A DNA stretch of 64,000 nt from Pseudonocardia kunmingensis (GTDB lineage: Bacteria > Actinomycetota > Actinomycetes > Mycobacteriales > Pseudonocardiaceae): the NCBI RefSeq assembly GCF_006716445.1, contig NZ_VFPA01000003.1, forward strand, positions 682,001 to 746,000, in the 5' to 3' direction. The position numbers and the translations under genes were made by a program. Below the pieces are notes generated by a model. It saw nothing but the letters and a program-made list of their open reading frames with translations. It did not search any database and had not been told where the DNA came from. The first letter of the stretch is position 1; every line of letters starts with the position of its first letter. Positions 7,031 through 14,431 of this stretch are shown here, piece after piece.

Positions 7031-7906
7031 CTAGTTGAGCCGCAGCTCCGCGACCGCCTTCACCGCGTCGGACTGGTGCTTGAGCACCACTCCGAGGGTG
7101 GCGCGGACCGTGTCGTCGTCGAGGGTGTCCATGCCCAGGGCGAGCAGGGTGCGGCCCCAGTCGATCGTCTCGGCGACCGACGGGGCCTTGCGCAGCTCCA
7201 GGCCGCGCAGCACGCGGACGGTGCGCACCAGCGCGTCCACCAGCGCCTCCGGCAGCTCCGGCACCCGGCTCAGGACGATGCGCCGCTCCAGGTCGGCGTC
7301 CGGGAAGTCGAGGTGCAGGAACAGGCAGCGGCGCTTGAGGGCCTCGGACAGCTCGCGGGTGGAGTTCGAGGTCAGCAGCGCGAACGGGCGGCGCGACGCG
7401 GTGATCGTGCCCATCTCCGGGACGCTGACCTGGTAGTCCGAGAGCACCTCCAGCAGCAGGCCCTCGACCTCCACGTCGGCCTTGTCCATCTCGTCGACGA
7501 GCAGCACCGTGGGCTCGGAGCGCCGGATGGCCGTGAGCAGCGGGCGGGGCAGCAGGAACTCCTCGGAGAACACGTCGTCGCGCGTCTCGTCCCAGGACTC
7601 GTGACCCTGCCCCGCCGTGATCCGCAGCAGCTGCTTGGCGTGGTTCCACTCGTAGAGCGCACGCGCCTCGTCGATGCCCTCGTAGCACTGCAACCGCACG
7701 AGCCCGGCGCCGGTGCAGGCGGCCACGGCCTTCGCCAGCTCGGTCTTGCCGACCCCGGCCGGGCCCTCGACCAGCAGCGGCTTGCCGAGCCGGTCGGCGA
7801 GGTAGACGGTGGTGGCCACGCCGGTCGAGGCGAGGTACCCGACGCCTGCGAGGCGCTCGGCGACGTCGTCGACCGAACCGAACAGCGGTTCCTGGGGCGC
7901 GTCCAC
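7031..7906 (-). CDS. MoxR-family AAA+ ATPase
   Basis: A 291-residue AAA+ ATPase. Walker A is GPAGVGKT at 48-55 and Walker B is LLVDEMDKAD at 135-144. The sensor 1 region reads LLTSNSTRELSEALKRRCLF, typical of the APE2220/CoxD-like MoxR branch. Such ATPases remodel or insert metals into partner enzymes together with a VWA protein; the likely partner is the CoxE-type protein at 3449-4882. Start is GTG 7906, with no ATG in frame nearby. It is probably monocistronic: a small gene lies 48 bp upstream and the dispersed repeat lies downstream. Confidence 0.93.
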   Translation of the reverse strand: MDAPQEPLFGSVDDVAERLAGVGYLASTGVATTVYLADRLGKPLLVEGPAGVGKTELAKAVAACTGAGLVRLQCYEGIDEARALYEWNHAKQLLRITAGQGHESWDETRDDVFSEEFLLPRPLLTAIRRSEPTVLLVDEMDKADVEVEGLLLEVLSDYQVSVPEMGTITASRRPFALLTSNSTRELSEALKRRCLFLHLDFPDADLERRIVLSRVPELPEALVDALVRTVRVLRGLELRKAPSVAETIDWGRTLLALGMDTLDDDTVRATLGVVLKHQSDAVKAVAELRLN

Positions 7907-7954
7907 CCGGCCATCCTGCCTCGTGCACGGGCGATCCGCCCAGGGTCGGGCCGG

Positions 7955-8137
7955 TCACGCCGCGCGGCGCCGCCCGCTCCACTCGTCGACGCCCAGGAAG
8001 AACGCCCACTCCAGGTGCTCCGCGCACGCCGCCACGCTGCCGGATCCCTTCTCCGCAGCGACCACGACGACGGCTTCCCGGGTGCACCGGGTGCACCGTC
8101 TGATCACGAAGGGCCATTTCCGGGCGGCGCTGCTCAT
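7955..8137 (-). CDS. Hypothetical 60-residue CxxC small protein
   Basis: A short reading frame with high-GC third positions like its neighbours. It encodes MSSAARKWPFVIRRCTRCTR and then ACAEHLEWAFFLGVDEW. The CTRC pair plus the later CAEH could ligate one zinc ion. It is divergent from recQ and upstream of moxR on the minus strand. No strong ribosome binding site is visible. I recognise no named family; coding is suggested by codon usage and the paired Cys/His motifs only. Confidence 0.5.
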   Translation of the reverse strand: MSSAARKWPFVIRRCTRCTREAVVVVAAEKGSGSVAACAEHLEWAFFLGVDEWSGRRRAA

Positions 8138-8211
8138 GCGTCCGGGGTTCCCCGTCCGGGTGGCTCCACACCCCTTTCGGAACTGTCGGCGGCCTCGTCC
8201 ACCATGGGGAC

Positions 8212-10317
8212 GTGACCACTGCTACCGGGCCCGATCTCCGCGAGCGCGCCGAAACCGTGCTGGCCACCCTCGCCGGGCCGGGGGCGCGGCTGCGCGAGGA
8301 CCAGTGGGTGGCGGTGCAGGCGCTGGTCGAAGGGCGGCGGCGCGCACTCGTCGTGCAGCGCACCGGGTGGGGCAAGTCGGCCGTGTACTTCGTGGCCACG
8401 GCGCTGCTGCGGGAGGCGGGCGCGGGCCCCACCGTCATCGTCTCGCCGCTGCTGGCCCTGATGCGCAACCAGATCGACGCCGCCGAGCGCGCCGGCATCC
8501 GCGCCGCCACCGTCAACTCGGCCAACACCGGCGACTGGGAGCGCACCTACACCGCCGTCGACGCGGGCGAGGTCGACGTGCTGCTGGTCAGCCCGGAGCG
8601 GCTGAACAACCCCGACTTCCGCGATCGCGTGCTGCCCCGGCTCACCGCGAGCGCCGGGATGCTGGTCGTCGACGAGGCGCACTGCGTGTCCGACTGGGGC
8701 CACGACTTCCGGCCCGACTACCGGCGCCTGCGGCAGCTCATCGCCGAGCTGCCCGCGGGCATCCCGGTGCTGGCCACCACGGCCACGGCCAACGACCGCG
8801 TGGTCGTCGACGTCACCGAGCAGCTCGGGCTGGGCCGCCACGACTCCGGCGACACGCTGGTGCTGCGCGGCTCGCTCGACCGCGAGAGCCTGCGCCTGTC
8901 CGCCGTGCGGCTGGCCACGCCCGCGCAGCGGCTCGGCTGGCTCGCCGAGCACCTCGACGCGTTGCCCGGCGCCGGCATCGTCTACACGCTCACGATCGCC
9001 GCGGCCGAGGAGGTGGCCGAGTTCCTGCGCGAGCGCGGCCACCCCGTCGCCTCCTACACCGGCAAGACCGACCCCGCGGAGCGCCTCGCGGCTGAGGGCG
9101 ACCTGCTCGCCAACCGCGTGAAGGCGCTGGTGGCCACGAGCGCGCTCGGGATGGGCTTCGACAAGCCCGACCTCGGCTTCGTCGTGCACCTGGGTGCGCC
9201 GGCGTCGCCGGTGGCCTACTACCAGCAGATCGGCCGCGCCGGGCGCGCCGTGGAGCGGGCCGAGGTGGTGCTGCTGCCCGGCCGGGAGGACCGCGACATC
9301 TGGGCCTACTTCGCCTCGCTCGCGTTCCCGCCCGAGCCGCTCGTGCGCCAGACGCTGGCCGTGCTCGGGGACGAGCCGCTGTCCACCGCCGCCATCGAGA
9401 CGCGCGTCGACCTGTCCCGCACCCGGCTGGAGATGCTGCTCAAGGTGCTCGACAGCGACGGCGCCGCGCGGCGCGTCAAGGGCGGGTGGGTGACCACCGG
9501 TCAGGAGTGGGTCTACGACCGGGAGCGCCACCAGCGCATCGCCGAGGCCCGCGAGGTGGAGCAGCAGGCGATGCTCGACTACATCGGCACCACCGAGTGC
9601 CGCATGCAGTTCCTGCGCCGCCAGCTCGACGACCCGGCGCCGGAGCGCTGCGGCCGGTGCGACACGTGCACCACGCCGGCGTGGAGCACCGACGTCGACG
9701 CCGGCACGGCCGCCGCGGCCCAGGAGCGCATCACGCGCCCGGGCATCGAGGTCGCGCCCCGCAAGCAGTGGCCCAGCGGGATGGCCGAGCTGGGCGTGCC
9801 GGTGTCCGGCCGGATCCCGGCCGCCGAGCTGGCCGCTCCCGGCCGGGTGATCGGGCGGCTGTCCGACATCGGGTGGGGCACCCGCCTGCGCGAGCTCGTC
9901 GACGGCACCGATCCGGACGACGCGCCGGTCCCGAAGGACGTCCTCGACGCCTGCGTGCGGGTGCTGGCCGGCTGGGGCTGGGAGGAGCGGCCGGTCGGGG
10001 TCGTCGGGGTGGGTTCACGCACCCGCCCGCACCAGCTCGACCACCTCGCGCGCCGGATCGCCGACATCGGGCGGCTGCCGCTGCTCGGCACCCTCGCCCC
10101 CACCGGCCCGCGCCCCGAGGAGCACGCCAACAGCGCCCAGCGCCTCGCCGCCGTCTGGTCGGCGTTCGAGCCGCCCGCGTTCGGAATGCCGGCCGGTCCG
10201 GTGCTGCTGGTGGACGACGTCGTCGACACCGGCTGGACGGCCACGGTCGCGGCCCGGCTGCTGCGGCACGCGGGCGCCACGGCCGTGCTGCCGTTCGCGT
10301 TGGCGCAGAAGGGCTGA
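8212..10317 (+). CDS. recQ: RecQ-family DNA helicase with C-terminal phosphoribosyltransferase-like domain
   Basis: ATP-dependent 3'-5' DNA helicase of 701 residues. Motif I is RTGWGKS, motif II is VVDEAHCVSDWGHDFRPDY (DEAH), motif III reads TTATAN and motif VI is QQIGRAGRA. The RecQ zinc site is C463, C480, C483 and C486. From about residue 500 the usual RecQ winged-helix/HRDC arrangement is replaced by a different domain ending in LLVDDVVDTGWTA (664-676), a PRPP-loop signature of phosphoribosyltransferases. Helicases of this architecture occur in actinobacteria. Start is GTG 8212. It would act in replication-fork repair; whether the C-terminal domain binds nucleotides is unknown. Confidence 0.93.
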   Translation: MTTATGPDLRERAETVLATLAGPGARLREDQWVAVQALVEGRRRALVVQRTGWGKSAVYFVATALLREAGAGPTVIVSPLLALMRNQIDAAERAGIRAATVNSANTGDWERTYTAVDAGEVDVLLVSPERLNNPDFRDRVLPRLTASAGMLVVDEAHCVSDWGHDFRPDYRRLRQLIAELPAGIPVLATTATANDRVVVDVTEQLGLGRHDSGDTLVLRGSLDRESLRLSAVRLATPAQRLGWLAEHLDALPGAGIVYTLTIAAAEEVAEFLRERGHPVASYTGKTDPAERLAAEGDLLANRVKALVATSALGMGFDKPDLGFVVHLGAPASPVAYYQQIGRAGRAVERAEVVLLPGREDRDIWAYFASLAFPPEPLVRQTLAVLGDEPLSTAAIETRVDLSRTRLEMLLKVLDSDGAARRVKGGWVTTGQEWVYDRERHQRIAEAREVEQQAMLDYIGTTECRMQFLRRQLDDPAPERCGRCDTCTTPAWSTDVDAGTAAAAQERITRPGIEVAPRKQWPSGMAELGVPVSGRIPAAELAAPGRVIGRLSDIGWGTRLRELVDGTDPDDAPVPKDVLDACVRVLAGWGWEERPVGVVGVGSRTRPHQLDHLARRIADIGRLPLLGTLAPTGPRPEEHANSAQRLAAVWSAFEPPAFGMPAGPVLLVDDVVDTGWTATVAARLLRHAGATAVLPFALAQKG

Positions 10318-10327
10318 GCCGCGCGCC

Positions 10328-10390
10328 GATCTGGCGCTCCGGCAGGTATCGGGCCTCGACCGCGCCAGGTTCCTGCTGCGGCGCCAGATG
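10328..10390. terminator. Inverted repeat / REP-like terminator after recQ
   Basis: Arms 10328-10349 and 10370-10390 pair imperfectly (core CTGGCGC...GGCAGG against CCTGCTGCGGCGCCAG). It starts 10 bp after the recQ stop, so it may end that transcript. The arm motif (TTCCTGCCGCAGCGCCAG-like) recurs on the other side of the IS element at 11872-11934 and 12240-12262. Confidence 0.6.
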
Positions 10391-10412
10391 TGGGGGCGGC
10401 GGGTCGGGTCGC

Positions 10413-11846
10413 GGCTGCGTCCTCGGAGGTGGTGTACGAGTCCCCCGCTGGTGAACGGCGTGGCGTCGTGAACTGAGACGGCCACCGCGTGATCTTGATG
10501 AGTACCGACCAAGGAACTCACCGAGAGGATCACCACGATGGCCGCACCGCACAGTATCGATGTCGAGGGGTTGTTGGAGCAGCAGCTGCAGGGCGCGTCG
10601 CCGGACTTGTTGCGGCAGATGGTCGCCTCGTTCGCGAACGCGATGATGTCCGCCGAGGCCGACGGAGTCTGCGGCGCCGACTGGGGCGAGCGCAGCCAAG
10701 AGCGGGTCAACCGACGCAACGGCTACCGGCCCCGGGAGTGGGACACCCGCGCCGGCACGATCGAGCTCGCGATCCCCAAGCTGCGTGAGGGCTCCTACTT
10801 CCCGGACTGGCTGCTGACCCACCGCCGCCGCGCCGAGCAGGCCCTGGTCACCGTCGTGGCCACCGCCTACCTACTCGGTGTCTCGACCCGCCGGGTGGAG
10901 CGCCTGGCCGAGCAGCTCGGGATCAAGTCGCTGTCCCGCTCGCAGGTCTCGGAGATGGCCACCCACCTCGACGCCCAGGTCACCGCGTTCCGCCAGCGGC
11001 CCCTCGACCAAGGGCCCTACACCTTCGTCTGGGTAGACGCCCTGGTCGTGAAGGTCCGCGAGGACGGCCGCGTGGTCAACGTGCACGCGCTCGTGGCGAC
11101 CGGGGTGAACGCCGACGGGCACCGCGAGATCCTCGGCCTCGACGTGGCCTCCGCCGAGGACGGCGCCGGCTGGTTGGCGTTCCTGCGCGGGCTGGTCGCC
11201 CGCGGCCTGTCCGGGGTCCAGCTGGTCATCTCCGACGCCCACTCCGGGCTGGTCGCCGCGATCGGGTCGGCGTTGCCCGGCGCGACCTGGCAGCGGTGTC
11301 GCACCCACTACCTGCGCAACCTGCTCACCCAGGTACCCAAGAGCGCGCAGCCGCACATGGCCACCCAGGTCCGCACCATCTTCGACCAGGCCGACGCCGA
11401 CGCCGTGGCAGCCCAGTACGACCGCGTCGTCGACGGCCTCGAGCCCAAGTTCCGCGACGCCGCCGAGCACCTCGAAGCCGCCCGCGCTGACCTGCTCGCC
11501 TTCACCGCCTACCCACGTCAGATCTGGCGCCAGATCTGGTCCAACAACCCACAGGAGCGGCTGAACAAGGAGATCCGCCGCCGCACCGACGTGGTCGGGA
11601 TCTTCCCCGGCCGCGAAGCCCTGATCCGCCTCGTCGGCGCAGTGCTGGCCGAGCAAAGCGACGAATGGACCGAAGGCCGCCGCTACATGAGCCTGGAACT
11701 GCTCACGAAATCCCGCATCCGCATCGTCACCACCGAACCCGACCCCACCACCAGCGAGCCGGTCGTGACAACCGAAGCACTCACCGCATAACCTTCACCA
11801 AGATCACGCGGAGTCGATCTCTTACACCACCTTCGCGGACGTGGCC
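10413..11846 (+). mobile_element. Complete IS256-family insertion sequence (1434 bp)
   Basis: The ends are imperfect inverted repeats of about 27 bp: left end 10413-10439 and right end 11820-11846 both begin GGC and share CGTCC, then AGGTGGTGTA and GAG. The element is flanked by an exact 8-bp duplication, CGGGTCGC at 10405-10412 and 11847-11854, the size expected for this family. It carries one full-length transposase gene, so it may still be active. It inserted between recQ and the gntR gene without interrupting a recognisable gene, inside a repeat-rich intergenic stretch. Confidence 0.9.
10538..11791 (+). CDS. IS256-family (mutator-type) transposase
   Basis: A 417-residue DDE transposase. 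It has the full mutator-type architecture: an N-terminal DNA-binding region (GYRPREWDTRAGTIELAIPK), the first catalytic Asp in FVWVDALV (D167), the second in LVISDAHSGL (D233), the signature WQRCRTHYLRNLL, and the catalytic Glu in NNPQERLNKEIRRRT (E340 or E345). Length and motifs are intact. Start ATG 10538 follows GAGAGGATCACC. It would catalyse copy-paste or cut-paste transposition by acting on the terminal repeats of its element. Confidence 0.95.
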   Translation: MAAPHSIDVEGLLEQQLQGASPDLLRQMVASFANAMMSAEADGVCGADWGERSQERVNRRNGYRPREWDTRAGTIELAIPKLREGSYFPDWLLTHRRRAEQALVTVVATAYLLGVSTRRVERLAEQLGIKSLSRSQVSEMATHLDAQVTAFRQRPLDQGPYTFVWVDALVVKVREDGRVVNVHALVATGVNADGHREILGLDVASAEDGAGWLAFLRGLVARGLSGVQLVISDAHSGLVAAIGSALPGATWQRCRTHYLRNLLTQVPKSAQPHMATQVRTIFDQADADAVAAQYDRVVDGLEPKFRDAAEHLEAARADLLAFTAYPRQIWRQIWSNNPQERLNKEIRRRTDVVGIFPGREALIRLVGAVLAEQSDEWTEGRRYMSLELLTKSRIRIVTTEPDPTTSEPVVTTEALTA

Positions 11847-11871
11847 CGGGTCGCCCGCAGCGGACGCGACG

Positions 11872-11934
11872 CTTCTGGCGTCCCCGCAGCAATCCGGCCT
11901 TCACCGACCAGAATTGCTGCCGCAGCGCCAGGTG
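11872..11934. repeat. REP-like palindrome right of the IS element
   Basis: Arms 11872-11894 and 11911-11934 are imperfectly complementary, with CTGGCG and GCAGCAAT pairing with ATTGCTGC and CGCCAG. The right arm is nearly identical to the half-motif at 12240-12262 and related to the arms of the recQ-side palindrome at 10328-10390. Confidence 0.65.
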
Positions 11935-12077
11935 CGCGGGCACCTGTCCTGGCATGCTGTGGACGAATGATCACATCGACCTGAGCGCTGTTCCCGGCGG
12001 TCCGGGCGACCCTCACATCTACCTGGCCATGGACGCGCTCCTGTGGGCGCATGCGAGAACCGGCGCACCAGGCTTCC

Positions 12078-12152
12078 GTTCGCGGGTGAACGGAACACCA
12101 GAGCTGTCCAGCCGTGATCGAACAACCCTGGTGTTCCGTTCACCCGCAGAAC
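12078..12152. repeat. Inverted repeat with 24-nt arms
   Basis: Arm 12078-12101 (GTTCGCGGGTGAACGGAAC then ACCAG) pairs with 12128-12152 with one extra base in the right arm, around a 26-nt loop. Each arm also folds on itself (TTCCGTTC/GAACGGAA). It could act as a bidirectional terminator or an RNA-stabilising hairpin. Confidence 0.65.
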
Positions 12153-12265
12153 CGGGGACCAGAGACGGACAGCGACGCCGCCGGCGGCGCCCTTCGACGC
12201 GATGATCATGAACACCACGTACGCTGCCCCGATCGGCCCGAATTCCTGCCGCAGCGCCAGGTCCG

Positions 12266-12973
12266 CTACTCCCACACCACCACGTTGCGGCGCACCGGCG
12301 CCGAGGCCGGATCGCGCGCGAAGAGTTCGGGCGCGCGCTCGCGGATCTGCTCGACGTCGTCGAAGACCGCGCGCAGGTGGGCGCGCATCGCCGTCCGCGC
12401 CGCGACGACGTCACCGGCCAGCACGGCGTCGAGGATCTCGACGTGCTGGTCGGTGAAGGCGGGCGGGGCGGTGGCCTGCAGCCCGAGCCGGCGGGCCCGG
12501 TCGAGGTGCCCCTTGGCCGCCACCACGGTGGTCCACGCGTTGCCGTGGCCGGACAGGCGCAGCAGGGCGTGGTGGAAGGCCTCGTCGAGGACGAAGAACT
12601 CCTCGACGTCCAGGTCCGGGCGCCGTTGCGCGGAGAGGTTCTCGCGCAGCTCCCGGACCAGGTCCGGGTCCAGGTGGGCCGGGAGGTCCTCCAGCGACGC
12701 GAGCTCGACCGCTTCCCGGAGGAACTGCGCGTCGGCGACGCGTGCCGGGTCCACCCGCGAGACGAACGAGCCGACCTGCGGGAAGACCTGCACCAGGCCT
12801 TCCTCGGCGAGGAGGATCAGGCTCTCCCGCACCGGCGTGCGGCTGACGCCCAGCCGCGCCGCGAGCTCGTTCTCCGACAGCGCGGCGCCGGGCGGGAGCT
12901 CGAGGGTGAGGACCTCGCGACGCAGCGTCTCGTAGACGGTGCGGCGGTTGGTCCGGGACGTCGGACGGGCCAC
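12266..12973 (-). CDS. GntR family regulator, FadR/FCD subfamily
   Basis: A 235-residue repressor. The winged helix spans about residues 10-75 (YETLRREVLTLELPPGAALS, then NELAARLGVSRTPVRESL). The FCD domain keeps the metal-site pattern: D in LDEAFHHALL, H in DQHVEILDAV and H in RAHLRAVFDD. FCD regulators bind sugar acids or other carboxylates. Start GTG 12973 is supported by a TACGCT box 7 nt upstream (12980-12985), so the message is probably leaderless. It is divergent from the transporter/dehydrogenase pair with an operator-like site between, and is the likely repressor of both. Confidence 0.93.
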   Translation of the reverse strand: MARPTSRTNRRTVYETLRREVLTLELPPGAALSENELAARLGVSRTPVRESLILLAEEGLVQVFPQVGSFVSRVDPARVADAQFLREAVELASLEDLPAHLDPDLVRELRENLSAQRRPDLDVEEFFVLDEAFHHALLRLSGHGNAWTTVVAAKGHLDRARRLGLQATAPPAFTDQHVEILDAVLAGDVVAARTAMRAHLRAVFDDVEQIRERAPELFARDPASAPVRRNVVVWE

Positions 12974-12998
12974 CTGCGCAGCGTAGCGGTTGCGACCC

Positions 12999-13039
12999 CT
13001 GCTCGACAGGTGCTTGTATACCAGCACTGCTCGACAGGT
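12999..13039. promoter_or_regulatory. Operator region between gntR and the transporter operon
   Basis: A perfect 13-bp direct repeat (CTGCTCGACAGGT at 12999-13011 and 13027-13039) brackets TTGTATACCA (13014-13023). The latter has the palindromic GTATAC core typical of FadR/FCD-type operators (TNGTATACNA). It lies 19-44 bp before the transporter ATG and 26-66 bp before the gntR start, so a bound repressor could block both promoters. Confidence 0.65.
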
Positions 13040-13057
13040 AGACCAACGGAGCTCACC

Positions 13058-14431
13058 ATGACCGACGGCACGACCACCGGGGCGGCCGGCCCGGCGACCA
13101 GGACGACGCGGGACCTGGCCAAGGCCGCCACCTCGGGCTGGCTCGGCACGGCGATGGAGTTCATGGACTTCCAGCTCTACTCGCTGGCGGCCGCCATCGT
13201 CTTCAACCAGCTCTTCTTCCCCGACGTCAGCCCGGCGATCGGGCTCATCGCGGCGATGGCGACCTACGGCGTCGGGTACGTGGCGCGGCTCGCGGGCGCG
13301 ATCTACTTCGGCCGGATGGGCGACCGGATCGGCCGCAAGCGCGTGCTGTACCTGACGATCCTGCTGATGGGCGCCTCGACCACGTTGATCGGCGTCCTGC
13401 CGACGTACGCGACGATCGGCATCCTGGCCCCGATCCTGCTGGTCGTGCTGCGCCTGGTGCAGGGCTTCGGGGCCGGTGCGGAGATCGCGGGCGCCACCGT
13501 GATGCTCACCGAGTACGCGCCGGTCCGACGGCGCGGTCTGATCTCCTCCCTGGTGTCGCTCGGCACCAACTCGGGCACGCTGGCCGCGTCCGGGATCTGG
13601 GCGATCCTGCTGGCCGTCCTCACCGAGGAGCAGTTGCTGTCCTGGGGCTGGCGCCTGCCGTTCCTGCTCAGCTTCCTGCTCATGATCTTCGCGGTCTGGC
13701 TGCGCCGCAGCCTGAAGGAGAGCCCGGTCTTCGAGGAGCGCCCCGACGTCGTCGACGGCCGGGCCCTGTCCCGCAGCGAGCTCGCCGAGGACCAGGCCGG
13801 CAGCGTGCTCGAGGCGGGCCTGCGCCAGCGCAAGGGCCGGGCGTTCTTCCTGGCGCTCGGGCTGCGCCTCGGCCAGGCCGGCAACTCGGGCCTCGTCCAG
13901 ACGTTCCTGGTCGGCTACGTGGCCACGACGCTGCTGGTGGACCGCTCCGTCCCGACCGACGCGATCGTCTACGGCTCGGTGCTCGGCTTCGTCACGGTGC
14001 CCGTGGTCGGGCTGCTCGGCGACCGCTTCGGCCGCCGCCCGGTGTACGTCGCGTTCAGCGCGCTGACCGCCGTGCTCGCCTTCCCGCTGCTGCTGATGAT
14101 CACCAGTGGCAGCACCGTCGCGCTCGTCATCGGCATGGTCCTGGCGCTCAACATCGGCGTGCTCGGCCTGTTCGCGATGGAGAGCGTCACGATGGCCGAG
14201 CTGTTCGGGTCCCGCACCCGCTTCACCCAGCTCGCACTGGCCAAGGAGGTCGGCGGCATCCTGACCACCGCCATCGGCCCGGTCCTCGCGGCCACCCTCA
14301 CCGCCGTCACCGGCAGCTGGTGGCCCATCGCCGCGATGCTGGTGGTGTACTCGCTGATCACGCTGGTCAGCGCGCTGCTCGCTCCCGAGACCCGCGGGCG
14401 CGACCTGGTCCGTCTGGAGGACGCCGCATGA
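13058..14431 (+). CDS. MFS transporter, metabolite:H+ symporter (MHS) type
   Basis: A 457-residue, 12-helix major facilitator protein. It carries GRMGDRIGRKRVLY between helices 2 and 3 and RLVQGFGAGAEIAGA in helix 4, both characteristic of the MHS family (KgtP, ShiA, ProP relatives), and a second GDRFGRRPV loop halfway. MHS proteins import organic acids with protons. Start ATG 13058 lies just past the operator region. Its TGA overlaps the ATG of the following dehydrogenase, so the two are translationally coupled. The substrate is probably a sugar acid or related carboxylate, judged from the partner enzyme and the FCD regulator. Confidence 0.92.
   Translation: MTDGTTTGAAGPATRTTRDLAKAATSGWLGTAMEFMDFQLYSLAAAIVFNQLFFPDVSPAIGLIAAMATYGVGYVARLAGAIYFGRMGDRIGRKRVLYLTILLMGASTTLIGVLPTYATIGILAPILLVVLRLVQGFGAGAEIAGATVMLTEYAPVRRRGLISSLVSLGTNSGTLAASGIWAILLAVLTEEQLLSWGWRLPFLLSFLLMIFAVWLRRSLKESPVFEERPDVVDGRALSRSELAEDQAGSVLEAGLRQRKGRAFFLALGLRLGQAGNSGLVQTFLVGYVATTLLVDRSVPTDAIVYGSVLGFVTVPVVGLLGDRFGRRPVYVAFSALTAVLAFPLLLMITSGSTVALVIGMVLALNIGVLGLFAMESVTMAELFGSRTRFTQLALAKEVGGILTTAIGPVLAATLTAVTGSWWPIAAMLVVYSLITLVSALLAPETRGRDLVRLEDAA

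Larger units (their letters stand above)
11847..12265. other. Gene-free, repeat-rich intergenic region
   Basis: The 419 bp between the IS element and the gntR stop contain no credible gene. They hold the right copy of the 8-bp target duplication, the inverted repeat 11872-11894/11911-11934, the inverted repeat 12078-12101/12128-12152, and an isolated half-motif GAATTCCTGCCGCAGCGCCA at 12240-12259 just before the gntR stop. Confidence 0.7.

Noticed and set aside
10413..11846. Composite transposon or integrative element around the IS
   Set aside because: Only one IS copy is present, target duplications flank that single copy, and neighbouring genes are chromosomal.
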